Assembly (NCBI GenBank): GCA_024743055.1
Contig: JANSXH010000014.1
Coordinates: 53,509 to 117,508, forward strand
DNA: 64,000 nucleotides
Direction: 5' to 3'
Source of the DNA: Pseudomonadota bacterium
GTDB taxonomy: Bacteria > Pseudomonadota > Alphaproteobacteria > Sneathiellales > Sneathiellaceae
Each line of letters starts with the position of its first letter. Positions within the stretch are counted from its first letter, which is position 1. Under the pieces are notes generated by a model, which did not search any database, was not told the DNA's origin, and was given only the letters and a program-made list of their open reading frames with translations. The position numbers and the translations under genes were made by a program. Shown piece after piece: positions 8,976-17,323 of this stretch.

Positions 8976-10553
8976 CTAAAAAACAGCGCCACTAAGGTAT
9001 GACGGCAACCAAGTTGCCAGAACTGGAAACATTGCCAAAATGAGAAGGGCCAGAAGTTGGAGCCCGACAAAGGGGATCACGCCTCGATAGATCATGCCCG
9101 TTGTTACTTCTGGTGGAGCAACACCCCTCAAATAAAAGAGCGCGAAACCGAATGGTGGAGTCAGGAAGGACGTCTGTAGGTTGAGGGCGATAAGAATGCC
9201 CAACCAAATCGGATTAATGTCCATCAGTAGAAGGACCGGAGCGATAATTGGGACAACGACAAAGGTTATTTCAACGAAGTCGAGGAAGAACCCCAGTAGA
9301 AATATGATCAGCATTACTACAAAAAGAGCCGAGAATTTTCCACCAGGCAGATCACTTAGAAACTGATAGACCATCTCGTCTCCGCCGAGTCCTCGAAAGA
9401 CCAGACTAAAGATGGTAGCGCCAATCAGGATAATGAAGATCATGGACGACATTTCCATCGTTGATCGACAAACATCTGCCAGCAATCCTTCTTTAATTAG
9501 CTTATACAAGCTTATCACCAGCCCAATGATCAAGAGCAGGAGCAAAGGCACGCAAAGAACCAGTCCAAAAACGGATGGTGACTCTGATGCAATCCGCAAA
9601 TCAAAGACATTTGCAAGGATTAGAATAAGAGGGAAACTAAGTCCTGCACCGTAAATCCATTTGCGCGGTGAGGTCTTGCACTTGAGGCCTGCTAGCAAGA
9701 TCGCTCCAACGCCACCCACCGACGCGGCCTCTGTTGGTGTCGCAATACCAAAAAGAATGGATCCTAATACGGCGACAATCAGTAAAGTTGACGGCAGAAG
9801 TGACTTAAAGACGATGATATAGATGTTTTTATCGGAAACGTCCGCTGCGTCACTCACGAGGGCAGGGGCTCTTTCTGGTTTCAAAAAAGCAACACCAACC
9901 TGATAGAGCATGTAGAGCCCGACAAGCAGTAATCCTGGAAATAGGGCTCCGGCAAAGAGATCCCCAATGGAAACAGGCTCGGGTGACCAGTTTCCTATCT
10001 GGTTTTGGGCGGTAATATATGCATTGGAAATCTGCTCACCCAAAATAATCAGTACGATGGAAGGAGGGATGATCTGACCCAAAGTGCCCGAGGCGCAGAT
10101 GGCACCGGCAGCCAGTTTTGGATCGTATCCTCGCTTTAGCATGGTTGGTAGGGCCATCAACCCCATCGTCACCACAGCAGCGCCGACGATGCCGGTTGAT
10201 GCCGCGAGTAATGCCCCGACAATAAAAACTGAAATGCCAAGGCCACCATGCAGTCTTCCAAACAACAAGCCCATGGTTTCAAGCAGATCTTCAGCAACCT
10301 TTGATCGCTCCAGCATCAACCCCATGAATACAAAGAGGGGGACAGCCACCAGGATTTCATTCCACATGGCATTGCCAAATATCCGAGACGGAATAGCACC
10401 CAGCAAAGTGATTTCAAAGGGCCCAAAAATCCAGGCAATCCCCGCAACAAAGAACGCGACACCTGATAGTGTAAAGGCTACTGGAAAGCCGACCAACAGG
10501 CAGATGATGGTTAGGATGAACATGCCAATGGCAAAGAATTCAGGCAGGATCAT
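8976..10553 (-). CDS. dctM: TRAP transporter large permease (DctM family)
   Basis: DctM is the main membrane subunit of a TRAP carrier that imports organic acids with Na+. The 525-residue product from the ATG at 10553 has about 14 hydrophobic segments with the family loops VPLFVFMGLMLERSKVAEDL, GAALLAASTGIVGAAVVTMG-like and SGTLGQIIPPSIVLIIL. The start at 10553 replaces a longer reading frame because it overlaps the dctQ stop by four bases (ATGA), the usual coupling, and begins MILPEFFAIGMF as DctM proteins do. No periplasmic binding protein follows on this strand, which is odd for a TRAP set; the divergent dctP lies 1 kb away. Confidence 0.92.
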   Translation of the reverse strand: MILPEFFAIGMFILTIICLLVGFPVAFTLSGVAFFVAGIAWIFGPFEITLLGAIPSRIFGNAMWNEILVAVPLFVFMGLMLERSKVAEDLLETMGLLFGRLHGGLGISVFIVGALLAASTGIVGAAVVTMGLMALPTMLKRGYDPKLAAGAICASGTLGQIIPPSIVLIILGEQISNAYITAQNQIGNWSPEPVSIGDLFAGALFPGLLLVGLYMLYQVGVAFLKPERAPALVSDAADVSDKNIYIIVFKSLLPSTLLIVAVLGSILFGIATPTEAASVGGVGAILLAGLKCKTSPRKWIYGAGLSFPLILILANVFDLRIASESPSVFGLVLCVPLLLLLIIGLVISLYKLIKEGLLADVCRSTMEMSSMIFIILIGATIFSLVFRGLGGDEMVYQFLSDLPGGKFSALFVVMLIIFLLGFFLDFVEITFVVVPIIAPVLLLMDINPIWLGILIALNLQTSFLTPPFGFALFYLRGVAPPEVTTGMIYRGVIPFVGLQLLALLILAMFPVLATWLPSYLSGAVF

Positions 10554-11098
10554 AATTTGATATCCTTGGCTGAAGAATGGTTGATAGGAGGTAGCGATCC
10601 GGACAGCGTAAGGATTGATTTCAATACAATTGAAATGCCCTGTAAAATCATCATGGTACAAAAGACAAGGATGACCGTTTTCAAAACATAGAGGAACGGC
10701 AGTCCAGAGCTTTCCCAGGATGATTCAGAGATTGCCCAGGCTCCCCACACATATGACCAGCTCAGCAAAAAGATGGCGATGCAGACAGGTATCAGCAGGA
10801 AAAGGCTGCCCATTAGATCAATAACGGCCTTTATTTTAGGGCTTGCTTTGGCATAATAAATATCGATCCGGACATGGCCCCCTCGATGCAGCGTGTATGC
10901 CGCGCCGAGTAAAAACAAAAAGGCATGGCTATAAATTACTGATTCCTGCAATGGAATGGATCCAAGCCCAAAGACATAACGTCCGACTACAATGGCAAAC
11001 TGTACAAGCACCATAAGTAAGGCAAGCCAGGACACATATTTCCCAACAACTAGGCTGAAACGGTCAATGGCATTTGATGCGGATAGAAGGAGTGTCAA
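10550..11098 (-). CDS. dctQ: TRAP transporter small permease (DctQ family)
   Basis: DctQ is the four-helix subunit that pairs with DctM. The 182-residue protein shows four hydrophobic segments, with GRYVFGLGSIPLQESVIYSHAFLFLLGAAYTLHRGGHVRIDIYY in its centre; the R-G-G-H-V-R-I-D motif is diagnostic. It is coupled to dctM by an ATGA overlap. Upstream is a 530-base region shared with the divergent dctP. The substrate cannot be told from the membrane subunits. Confidence 0.9.
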   Translation of the reverse strand: MTLLLSASNAIDRFSLVVGKYVSWLALLMVLVQFAIVVGRYVFGLGSIPLQESVIYSHAFLFLLGAAYTLHRGGHVRIDIYYAKASPKIKAVIDLMGSLFLLIPVCIAIFLLSWSYVWGAWAISESSWESSGLPFLYVLKTVILVFCTMMILQGISIVLKSILTLSGSLPPINHSSAKDIKL

Positions 11099-11628
11099 TT
11101 ACATATCTCTTCAACTGCGGCTACTGGCGCTGCCCTGCCTTATAGGCGACGGATAGCCATAGTGCAACTCGCGAGGTCTAAGAGGCAAAATAGACATCCC
11201 GTTGTATTATTTGATCGAATCAATAACATGGATTTTGTTTCTAGGCGGCTTTTCCATGTAGGACAGCTCAGGCCCTCAATATATCGCGAAATCCCCAAAC
11301 TATGTCACTAACTATGACCTAACCGGCCTGAAATTCATGTAAGTGGTTGTGATTTCAATAAGTTAGTAGGCTTTACTCATAAAATTAGTCATATTTGTGC
11401 GGTAATATACGCGTTTCTTAATATTAAAATTTGCCTTGTATTTAACCGACGTTCCTGCAAAATACGCGCAACAGGGAGATCTCGCGAATTAGTAACTGAT
11501 TGTGCAATCAGTCTTTACATGTTCGGCTATGTGCGCTTTTGGGAATGTCGCAGAAATTCTGTTAATTGAATTAAATTGATATGGGCGGAGCTCTTTCTGC
11601 CCTTTGTTTCTTAGGGAGGAACATTTTT
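11099..11628. other. Long divergent regulatory region between two TRAP operons
   Basis: 530 bases without a convincing gene, AT-rich in the right half (from about 11200). It must hold the promoters for the leftward dctQM and the rightward dctPQM. I see one clear palindrome (11495-11512) and a strong ribosome site at the right end. No known riboswitch or RNA gene was recognised. Confidence 0.6.
11495..11512. promoter_or_regulatory. Palindrome upstream of dctP, candidate operator
   Basis: ACTGATT GTGC AATCAGT is a perfect 7+7 inverted repeat with a four-base centre, about 120 bases before the dctP start. Dyads of this size and spacing are typical binding sites for GntR-type or similar dimeric regulators, which often control TRAP operons. 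No regulator gene is next to it, so the link is inference. Confidence 0.45.
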
Positions 11629-12726
11629 ATGGAACGACGCAAGTTTTTAACGGGCGCTGCAATTGCCGGTGCCGGTGTGGCAGCATCTCCGTTTGCGGCC
11701 CCTGCTTTGGCGCAGGAACGCAAGGAGATGACGATTGTCTCCACCTGGCCGCGGGACTTTCCGGGTCTTGGCATCAGCGCACAGCGCTTGGCGGCACGTA
11801 TCACTGAGTTGAGTGAGGGACGCCTGACTACGCAGTATTTTGCTGCTGGTGAACGTGTCGGAGCGTTTGACTCGTTCGATGAAGTTGCTTCCGGTAACGC
11901 GCAAGCCTACATCGCTGCTGACTACTACTGGAAAGGTAAGCATCCTGGTTTCGCGTATTTCACCTCCGTGCCTCTCGGCATGACCACATCAGAGTGGAAC
12001 GCTTGGATCAAGTTCGCTGGCGGACAGGCTCTTTGGGATGAAATGTCTGGCGAGTATGGCCTGAAGGCCCTTGCCTGTGGTGCAACTGGTACTCAGATGG
12101 GTGGCTGGTTCAACAAGGAAGTGAATTCTGCTGAGGACCTTAAGGGTCTTAAAATGCGTATTCCTGGCCTTGGCGGGGACGTTATGGCGAAGCTTGGCGC
12201 TTCACCTGTTTCGCTTCCAGGCGGTCAGATTTATGAAAACCTTGTTTCCGGTGCGGTTGACGCAACTGAATGGGTTGGACCTTACAACGATTACTTCATG
12301 AAGTTTTATGAAGCCGCCAAGTACTACTACTATCCTGGCATGCATGAGCCAGGTGGGGGACTTGCTTTCGGCATGAATAAATCCTGGTGGGAAAGCCTTT
12401 CCAAGTGGGAGCAGGCTATTATCACCGCGGCTTGCATGGAAGAGCATGCCGCTCAATATGAAGAAGCTATGGCTCTTAACGGTGTTTACCTGAACAAAAT
12501 GATCACGGAAAATGGTGTTGTCCTGAAGGAATTCAATGACGACATTTATGACAGCTTCGCAGAAGCGGCGCTGGAAGTGTTTGAAGAAACACGTGATCAT
12601 AGCCCGTTGGCAGCTAAGATTAATGACGCTTTCCAGAAGAACCTCCGCGAGATTGGTGGTTGGACAAGAATTGCCGAAGTGGCGTTCTCCAACCAGCGTA
12701 ACCGCGTACTGGAAATTGACAAATAA
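11629..12726 (+). CDS. dctP: TRAP transporter substrate-binding protein, 2-oxo acid/lactate type, Tat-exported
   Basis: This periplasmic protein captures the substrate and hands it to DctQM. The 365-residue product starts with a twin-arginine signal, MERRKFLTGAAIAGAGVAAS, cut near ALAQ. The mature part has the DctP fold with GATGTQMGGWFNKEVNSAEDLKGLKMRIPG (the Arg binds the carboxylate), then DATEWVGPYND and the YYYYPGMHEPGG stretch. These match the subfamily of R. sphaeroides TakP (pyruvate and other 2-oxo acids) and related lactate binders, so a small monocarboxylate is the likely ligand. AGGGAGGA lies 8 bases before the ATG; the upstream in-frame ATG at 11581 is not used. Confidence 0.92.
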   Translation: MERRKFLTGAAIAGAGVAASPFAAPALAQERKEMTIVSTWPRDFPGLGISAQRLAARITELSEGRLTTQYFAAGERVGAFDSFDEVASGNAQAYIAADYYWKGKHPGFAYFTSVPLGMTTSEWNAWIKFAGGQALWDEMSGEYGLKALACGATGTQMGGWFNKEVNSAEDLKGLKMRIPGLGGDVMAKLGASPVSLPGGQIYENLVSGAVDATEWVGPYNDYFMKFYEAAKYYYYPGMHEPGGGLAFGMNKSWWESLSKWEQAIITAACMEEHAAQYEEAMALNGVYLNKMITENGVVLKEFNDDIYDSFAEAALEVFEETRDHSPLAAKINDAFQKNLREIGGWTRIAEVAFSNQRNRVLEIDK

Positions 12727-12744
12727 TATGCGATAGCACGGCAC

Positions 12745-12770
12745 AGGGGCGGGATATATTTCTCGCCCCT
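12745..12770 (+). promoter_or_regulatory. Intercistronic stem-loop between dctP and dctQ
   Basis: AGGGGCG (12745-12751) pairs with CGCCCCT (12764-12770), and two further pairs can form inside the loop. It starts 18 bases after the dctP stop and is not followed by a T-run. Such a hairpin between a binding-protein gene and its membrane genes commonly shields the upstream message from 3' decay, giving more binding protein than permease. That role is inference. Confidence 0.5.
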
Positions 12771-12789
12771 TCGTCTATGGGAGGTTCAT

Positions 12790-13785
12790 ATGGCAATGGC
12801 AGATGATGCGTATGCATCTGGCCGCGGGCTTCAGTTAGGAGTTCGTATTTTCGGGTGGTGCATGCTGGTTGCCCTGCCAATTTATTTTTTCGATAATTTT
12901 CTTACCTTCGTTCTCGGATGGCCTGGTGTTAGCGCTGTTTTTAGCGGCGAGGCTACTACCAATTCCTGGATACAGCTGCTGATATATGCGCTGGGGGTTT
13001 TATTTGCGGTGGTCTATGTGTCCCGCACTTCCGGACGGCATCTAAGAGAGGAAGCTGCCGGAATAACAAAGTTTAATACATATCTGGTCCGGGCGGCGTT
13101 CTGGGCAGTTTTTCTGGTCGGTCTAGCCGACATGGCAATTTCTTTCCTTCGGGTTGAAGGACTTCTTCAATTCGTTGTTGGAGAACAGCTAGCATCTGAT
13201 CTTGGTCGGTCCCATTTTAGAGGGCCCTATGTCCACATCCCCCTCATGATACTGAGCGTACTGATTGCGATACGTTCAAAGACTTTAGGTTTTCAATGGT
13301 TGGCACTTTTAGTGGTTTTTGCGGAACTGCTGATCGTGATAACCCGCTTCATCTTTTCCTATGAGCAGGCCTTTATGGGGGATTTGGTGCGGTTCTGGTA
13401 TGCGGCGCTCTTCCTATTCGCAAGTGCTTATACGCTCGTAGAAGAGGGGCACGTGCGTGTTGATGTATTTTACGCAGGCTTCACTAACAAGACCAAGGGT
13501 TTCGTCAATGCGGTCGGAACGCTGTTCCTCGGCATTACTCTATGTTGGACAATCCTGTTTGTCGGCATGGGTAACAAGGCGGCCATTATTTATAGTCCGC
13601 TTGCCAATTTTGAAGTGAGCCAGTCGGGTTTTGGTATGTACGTGAAATATCTCATGGCTGGATTTCTAGCTGTGTTCGCAGTGACCATGCTTATTCAGTT
13701 TGTAAGTTATTTGATGGAGGCGGTGGCAGACTATCTCGAACAGCCGGGACATCAAGACCATGAACCCTCCATATCAGCCGGTTAG
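12790..13785 (+). CDS. dctQ: TRAP transporter small permease, enlarged form
   Basis: The 331-residue protein is nearly twice the usual DctQ size. Its C-terminal half (from about residue 165) is the normal DctQ core: FAELLIVITRFIFSYEQAFMGDLVRFWYAALFLFASAYTLVEEGHVRVDVFY, with the E-G-H-V-R-V-D motif. The N-terminal 160 residues add three or four further hydrophobic segments. Such long DctQ proteins accompany TakP-type binding proteins. A GGGAGG ribosome site precedes the ATG. It stands between dctP and dctM in the expected order. Confidence 0.88.
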   Translation: MAMADDAYASGRGLQLGVRIFGWCMLVALPIYFFDNFLTFVLGWPGVSAVFSGEATTNSWIQLLIYALGVLFAVVYVSRTSGRHLREEAAGITKFNTYLVRAAFWAVFLVGLADMAISFLRVEGLLQFVVGEQLASDLGRSHFRGPYVHIPLMILSVLIAIRSKTLGFQWLALLVVFAELLIVITRFIFSYEQAFMGDLVRFWYAALFLFASAYTLVEEGHVRVDVFYAGFTNKTKGFVNAVGTLFLGITLCWTILFVGMGNKAAIIYSPLANFEVSQSGFGMYVKYLMAGFLAVFAVTMLIQFVSYLMEAVADYLEQPGHQDHEPSISAG

Positions 13786-13799
13786 GACAGGACCAGACC

Positions 13800-16457
13800 A
13801 TGGAACTCTTTTTTCTTTTTATTCTGATCCTGCTTATGGCCTTGGCCTTGGGGGCAGGGTATCCGGTTGCATTCGCTCTGCCAGGAGCGGCAATCATCAC
13901 CGTTGCGCTCGCCTCAATTTCGGGATTGGTTTTTGAAAGCAATCCTGATGCATACTTTTTGCAAGGAGGGCCGTGGCAGTGGTTAAGTGCCGGTGTTACA
14001 AACTTGCGAGGGGTCTATTGGGAAGTTGAACGAGATACCCTGATAGCCATTCCGCTGTTTATCTTCATGGGTATCATGCTGCAGCGGTCCAAGATCGCCG
14101 AGGATCTGCTTGTGACTATGGCACAGCTTTTTGGTCCGGTTCCAGGCGGATTGGGCATTTCTGTGGTTTTCGTTGGCGCGCTGCTTGCTGCGACGACAGG
14201 GATTGTGGGGGCAACCGTTGTCGCAATGGGGCTGATCTCGCTCCCGGCAATGTTGCGGAATAATTATTCAAGGCCTCTGGCGACAGGGACAATCGCGGCG
14301 TCAGGTACGCTTGGCCAGATCATACCTCCCTCCATCGTTTTGATCATTCTGGCGGACCAGCTGGCCAGCGCTGTTGATCAGGCTGGATCTGCGCGTAAAG
14401 CCTTGCATAAGGCGTCCACAGGAGAGCTGACCATGCCCTCTCCATTTGACGTTGTCTCAACGAGTGCCGGAGAGATGTTCCTCGGGGCCTTTGTGCCTGG
14501 CCTGTTGCTGGTTGGCATTTACATGGCGTTTATTCTTATTTTTGCCCTGGTTCGGCCAAAAGCGGCACCCGCTGTCCGGTATGGGGGTGCTTTTGATAAG
14601 GACTTTTTCGTCAAACTCGCCCTGGCCTTGATCCCACCACTCAGCCTGATTTTTCTGGTTTTGGGGTCAATTATTGCCGGTATTGCTACGGTTAATCAGG
14701 CTGGTTCCATTGGAGCTGTCGGTGCCATTCTTATGGCGGGCTACCGGCTAAAGGAAGGCCAGAAAAACGCTTATACACCCGTTATTTTGGGCTTGCTATC
14801 ACTCGCAGCAATCCTTGTTGTACTGGCGTTTTTCGAAACAAATATTAAGGCGATTGATAGTACCCGTAATGCCATAGGTGTTACGCTTGGTATTATCGCT
14901 ACGTTGGGTTTTATCATTGCCGTGATTTGGAGTAGCTGGCGCACCTACAAAATCGATAATACCTTGCAGGAAGTGATGATTGAAACGGCGAAAACAACGT
15001 CACTGGTTTTCATTATTCTGCTTGGGGCGGCTATGTTGACCGCCGCCTTCCGGGCTTTCGGTGGGGAAGAACTCGTTCGGGACTTCCTCAACAGTATGCC
15101 AGGTGGTTTCTGGTCCAAGTTTGTGATTGTGATGGCCGTGATTTTTGTTCTCGGCTTCTTCCTCGATTTTATCGAAATTGCCGTTGTGGTTGTTCCTATC
15201 GTGGCACCCATTCTGTTGGCAGATCCCTCTGCGAACGTTACGGCTGTCTGGCTCGGTGTGATGATCGGTCTGAACATCCAGACCTCTTTCCTGACACCGC
15301 CCTTCGGGTTTGCCTTGTTCTACTTGCGAGGTGTCGCTCCACCGATTGTTAAAACAATTGAAATGTATAAAGGTGTCATCGCCTTTATTTCCTTGCAGCT
15401 TATCGCCCTTGTCGTTGTCGGACTATATCCGCAGTTGGTGAACTATCTACCGAACCGGGCGTCTCTTACTGCAGAAACGGCACCACCGCCGCGTAATCCG
15501 AAGCTGGAATATTGTGTAGAGAACTACATTGCGGATCGGTTTGACAAAGATGGCGCCATATTGACCAGTGCCATAAATTCTGCGAAGGGTCTGAACTATG
15601 ATTTCCTTCCCAAGAGGATGGCTTCAGGACTGCAGAAGAGCTTTGAATCTGCTGAAGCAGGTCCTCCTGCCCTACAGGCCGCAATTGCCGCTGAAGCGAC
15701 GATTAAGCAAGCAGTGCCTGCCTATAGTCCACTTCAGCGCAAAGTCAGGAAGATTGAAGCTGATATTCGCGAGCTGGATTTGGAGATCCGGGAGCAAAAC
15801 ACTCTTATCAGCCGTATGAGGAGTGAAGACCAGGCAATCCAGAAACAAAAACTGGAAGAAGAGGTCAAGGAACTTGAGGCGGAAAAAGCCAGCCTTGAAG
15901 CAAAGATCCCGGCGGAATGGGAAGGAACCTATACCAATTTCAGAAAATTGTTGAAGGATGAAGCGAACCTGAGGGTTCAGTTCCGCCGTGCTGTTGACGG
16001 TGCATATGTCCCGATTTCCGATTTCCTGACGACGTTGAAGAGCAATGAAGCCTTTGCTGATTTGAAAACGGATCTGATGAAAATAAAAACGGAGTTGGCG
16101 ACCGCAGCACCGGCAGATCTGGTGACCCAGATTGAGGCTCTGTCGGCTCGTATGAACGATATCGCAGGAGCTTCGGATATCAGGTCGGGTCTCTCTAAAG
16201 TTCGGCGCCCTCTCAGGGCGAAAACCGTGAATATGGAGAAAGCCAACAAGGAAATGGACAAGGTTGTTGCAGCCTATGAAGTGCAGCTGGTCTGGAGAGA
16301 CAGAGCGGAAGCAAATCTGATGGCTGAGCTGGAGAAATATGAAGAAGCAATCAGAGGCTCAATTGGTCTTCGCCAGCAGCGTAAAATGAATAAGGAACAA
16401 GCCTTGTTCGTCGCAAGCTGCCGCTCTGGACATAAAGATATTTCCTATAATTTCTGA
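13800..16457 (+). CDS. dctM: TRAP transporter large permease with a long C-terminal coiled-coil extension
   Basis: Residues 1 to about 555 are a DctM permease: VALPLFIFMG-type loop as IAIPLFIFMGIMLQRSKIAEDLL, GTLGQIIPPSIVLIILADQ near 170-190, and late helices with FLDFIEIAVVVVPIVAPILL and TSFLTPPFGFALFYLRGVAPP. An insertion of about 40 residues (GSARKALHKASTGELTMPS) sits in a loop near 200. After the last helix comes an unusual soluble tail of about 330 residues, rich in Glu, Lys, Ala and Leu, with heptad-like stretches near 640-710 and 800-860. Family DctM proteins usually end near 430-550 residues. The reading frame is open throughout, so this is one protein and not two. The tail has no function I recognise. 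Confidence 0.9.
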   Translation: MELFFLFILILLMALALGAGYPVAFALPGAAIITVALASISGLVFESNPDAYFLQGGPWQWLSAGVTNLRGVYWEVERDTLIAIPLFIFMGIMLQRSKIAEDLLVTMAQLFGPVPGGLGISVVFVGALLAATTGIVGATVVAMGLISLPAMLRNNYSRPLATGTIAASGTLGQIIPPSIVLIILADQLASAVDQAGSARKALHKASTGELTMPSPFDVVSTSAGEMFLGAFVPGLLLVGIYMAFILIFALVRPKAAPAVRYGGAFDKDFFVKLALALIPPLSLIFLVLGSIIAGIATVNQAGSIGAVGAILMAGYRLKEGQKNAYTPVILGLLSLAAILVVLAFFETNIKAIDSTRNAIGVTLGIIATLGFIIAVIWSSWRTYKIDNTLQEVMIETAKTTSLVFIILLGAAMLTAAFRAFGGEELVRDFLNSMPGGFWSKFVIVMAVIFVLGFFLDFIEIAVVVVPIVAPILLADPSANVTAVWLGVMIGLNIQTSFLTPPFGFALFYLRGVAPPIVKTIEMYKGVIAFISLQLIALVVVGLYPQLVNYLPNRASLTAETAPPPRNPKLEYCVENYIADRFDKDGAILTSAINSAKGLNYDFLPKRMASGLQKSFESAEAGPPALQAAIAAEATIKQAVPAYSPLQRKVRKIEADIRELDLEIREQNTLISRMRSEDQAIQKQKLEEEVKELEAEKASLEAKIPAEWEGTYTNFRKLLKDEANLRVQFRRAVDGAYVPISDFLTTLKSNEAFADLKTDLMKIKTELATAAPADLVTQIEALSARMNDIAGASDIRSGLSKVRRPLRAKTVNMEKANKEMDKVVAAYEVQLVWRDRAEANLMAELEKYEEAIRGSIGLRQQRKMNKEQALFVASCRSGHKDISYNF

Positions 16458-16485
16458 TAGATCTGACTATGCGATGAAATAACAG

Positions 16486-16513
16486 GGTGGCTGTTTCGAC
16501 AGCCACCTTTTTT
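16486..16513 (+). terminator. Rho-independent terminator after the dctPQM operon
   Basis: GGTGGCTGT (16486-16494), a TTCG tetraloop, and ACAGCCACC (16499-16507) form a perfect 9-bp stem followed by six T residues. It sits 28 bases after the dctM stop and just before the convergent bpt stop, whose transcription it may also end. Confidence 0.9.
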
Positions 16514-16514
16514 A

Positions 16515-17231
16515 TCAGGTGAGCAATTCCCAGCCTTCGCGGGTGAGTATCTCAGAGGGGTAGAACCGCTCCTTATATGCCATTTTTGGGCTTTCCTCGA
16601 TCCAGTATCCCAGATAGACGAATGGGAGCTGACGGTATCGTGCCTGCAGAATATGCCATAGGATCAGATATGTTCCTGGGCTGCTTTTTTGTTCAGCGGG
16701 GTCAAAGAAGCTATAGACCAGAGAAAGCCCGTCTTCCATCACATCCGTGAGGCTCACGGCAAACAAACGACCATCCGGTTTGCGAAACTCTACCAGCTGC
16801 GACTTTACGGGACTGTCCTCGACCATGGCCTGATAGTCATCGAAATCCATATCAACCATGCCACCGTCCGAATGACGGGAGAGCAGATATTTATGAAACA
16901 GCGAGAAATGCTCTTGCGTTGCAACGGCAGGGCTTTCCGATACCCTCAGATTCTGGTTCGCCTGCCAAATGCGTCGAAACGACTTTTTGAGGACAAAATC
17001 CTTGGCCCGTACACGGATCGGGATACAGGCATCGCAACCATCACAAGCTGGTCGATACGCCAAATCCTGACTGCGGCGAAAGCCTGCATGGCTCAGAGTG
17101 TTATGCAGATGGTCCGGATCTTCTCCAGCAAGCAAGGTTACCACCTTGCGTTCCAGCCTGTTTTCCAAGTAAGGGCAGGGGGCGGGTGGGGTCGAAAAGA
17201 AAAACCTGGAGGGTATTTCCACGCGCTTCAT
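16515..17231 (-). CDS. bpt: Aspartate/glutamate leucyltransferase (arginyltransferase family)
   Basis: Bpt attaches Leu from Leu-tRNA to proteins with N-terminal Asp or Glu, marking them for ClpAP in the N-degron pathway. The 238-residue protein has the ATE N-terminal Cys cluster, ACDGCDACIPIRV near 60-72, preceded by CPYLENRLERK, and the ATE C-terminal domain with GTYLILWHILQAR and VYLGYWIEESPKMAYKERFYP. Length and motifs fit the bacterial short form, Bpt, and not eukaryotic ATE1. It stands alone on the minus strand. Confidence 0.93.
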   Translation of the reverse strand: MKRVEIPSRFFFSTPPAPCPYLENRLERKVVTLLAGEDPDHLHNTLSHAGFRRSQDLAYRPACDGCDACIPIRVRAKDFVLKKSFRRIWQANQNLRVSESPAVATQEHFSLFHKYLLSRHSDGGMVDMDFDDYQAMVEDSPVKSQLVEFRKPDGRLFAVSLTDVMEDGLSLVYSFFDPAEQKSSPGTYLILWHILQARYRQLPFVYLGYWIEESPKMAYKERFYPSEILTREGWELLT

Positions 17232-17323
17232 TACAGCGCCTTGTTCTGTTCGTTTTCCATAGGATAAAGGGTAACGCGATTCCCGTTTTTAGCAAATAGG
17301 AGAGCTAAAAAATTATTCTGTTT

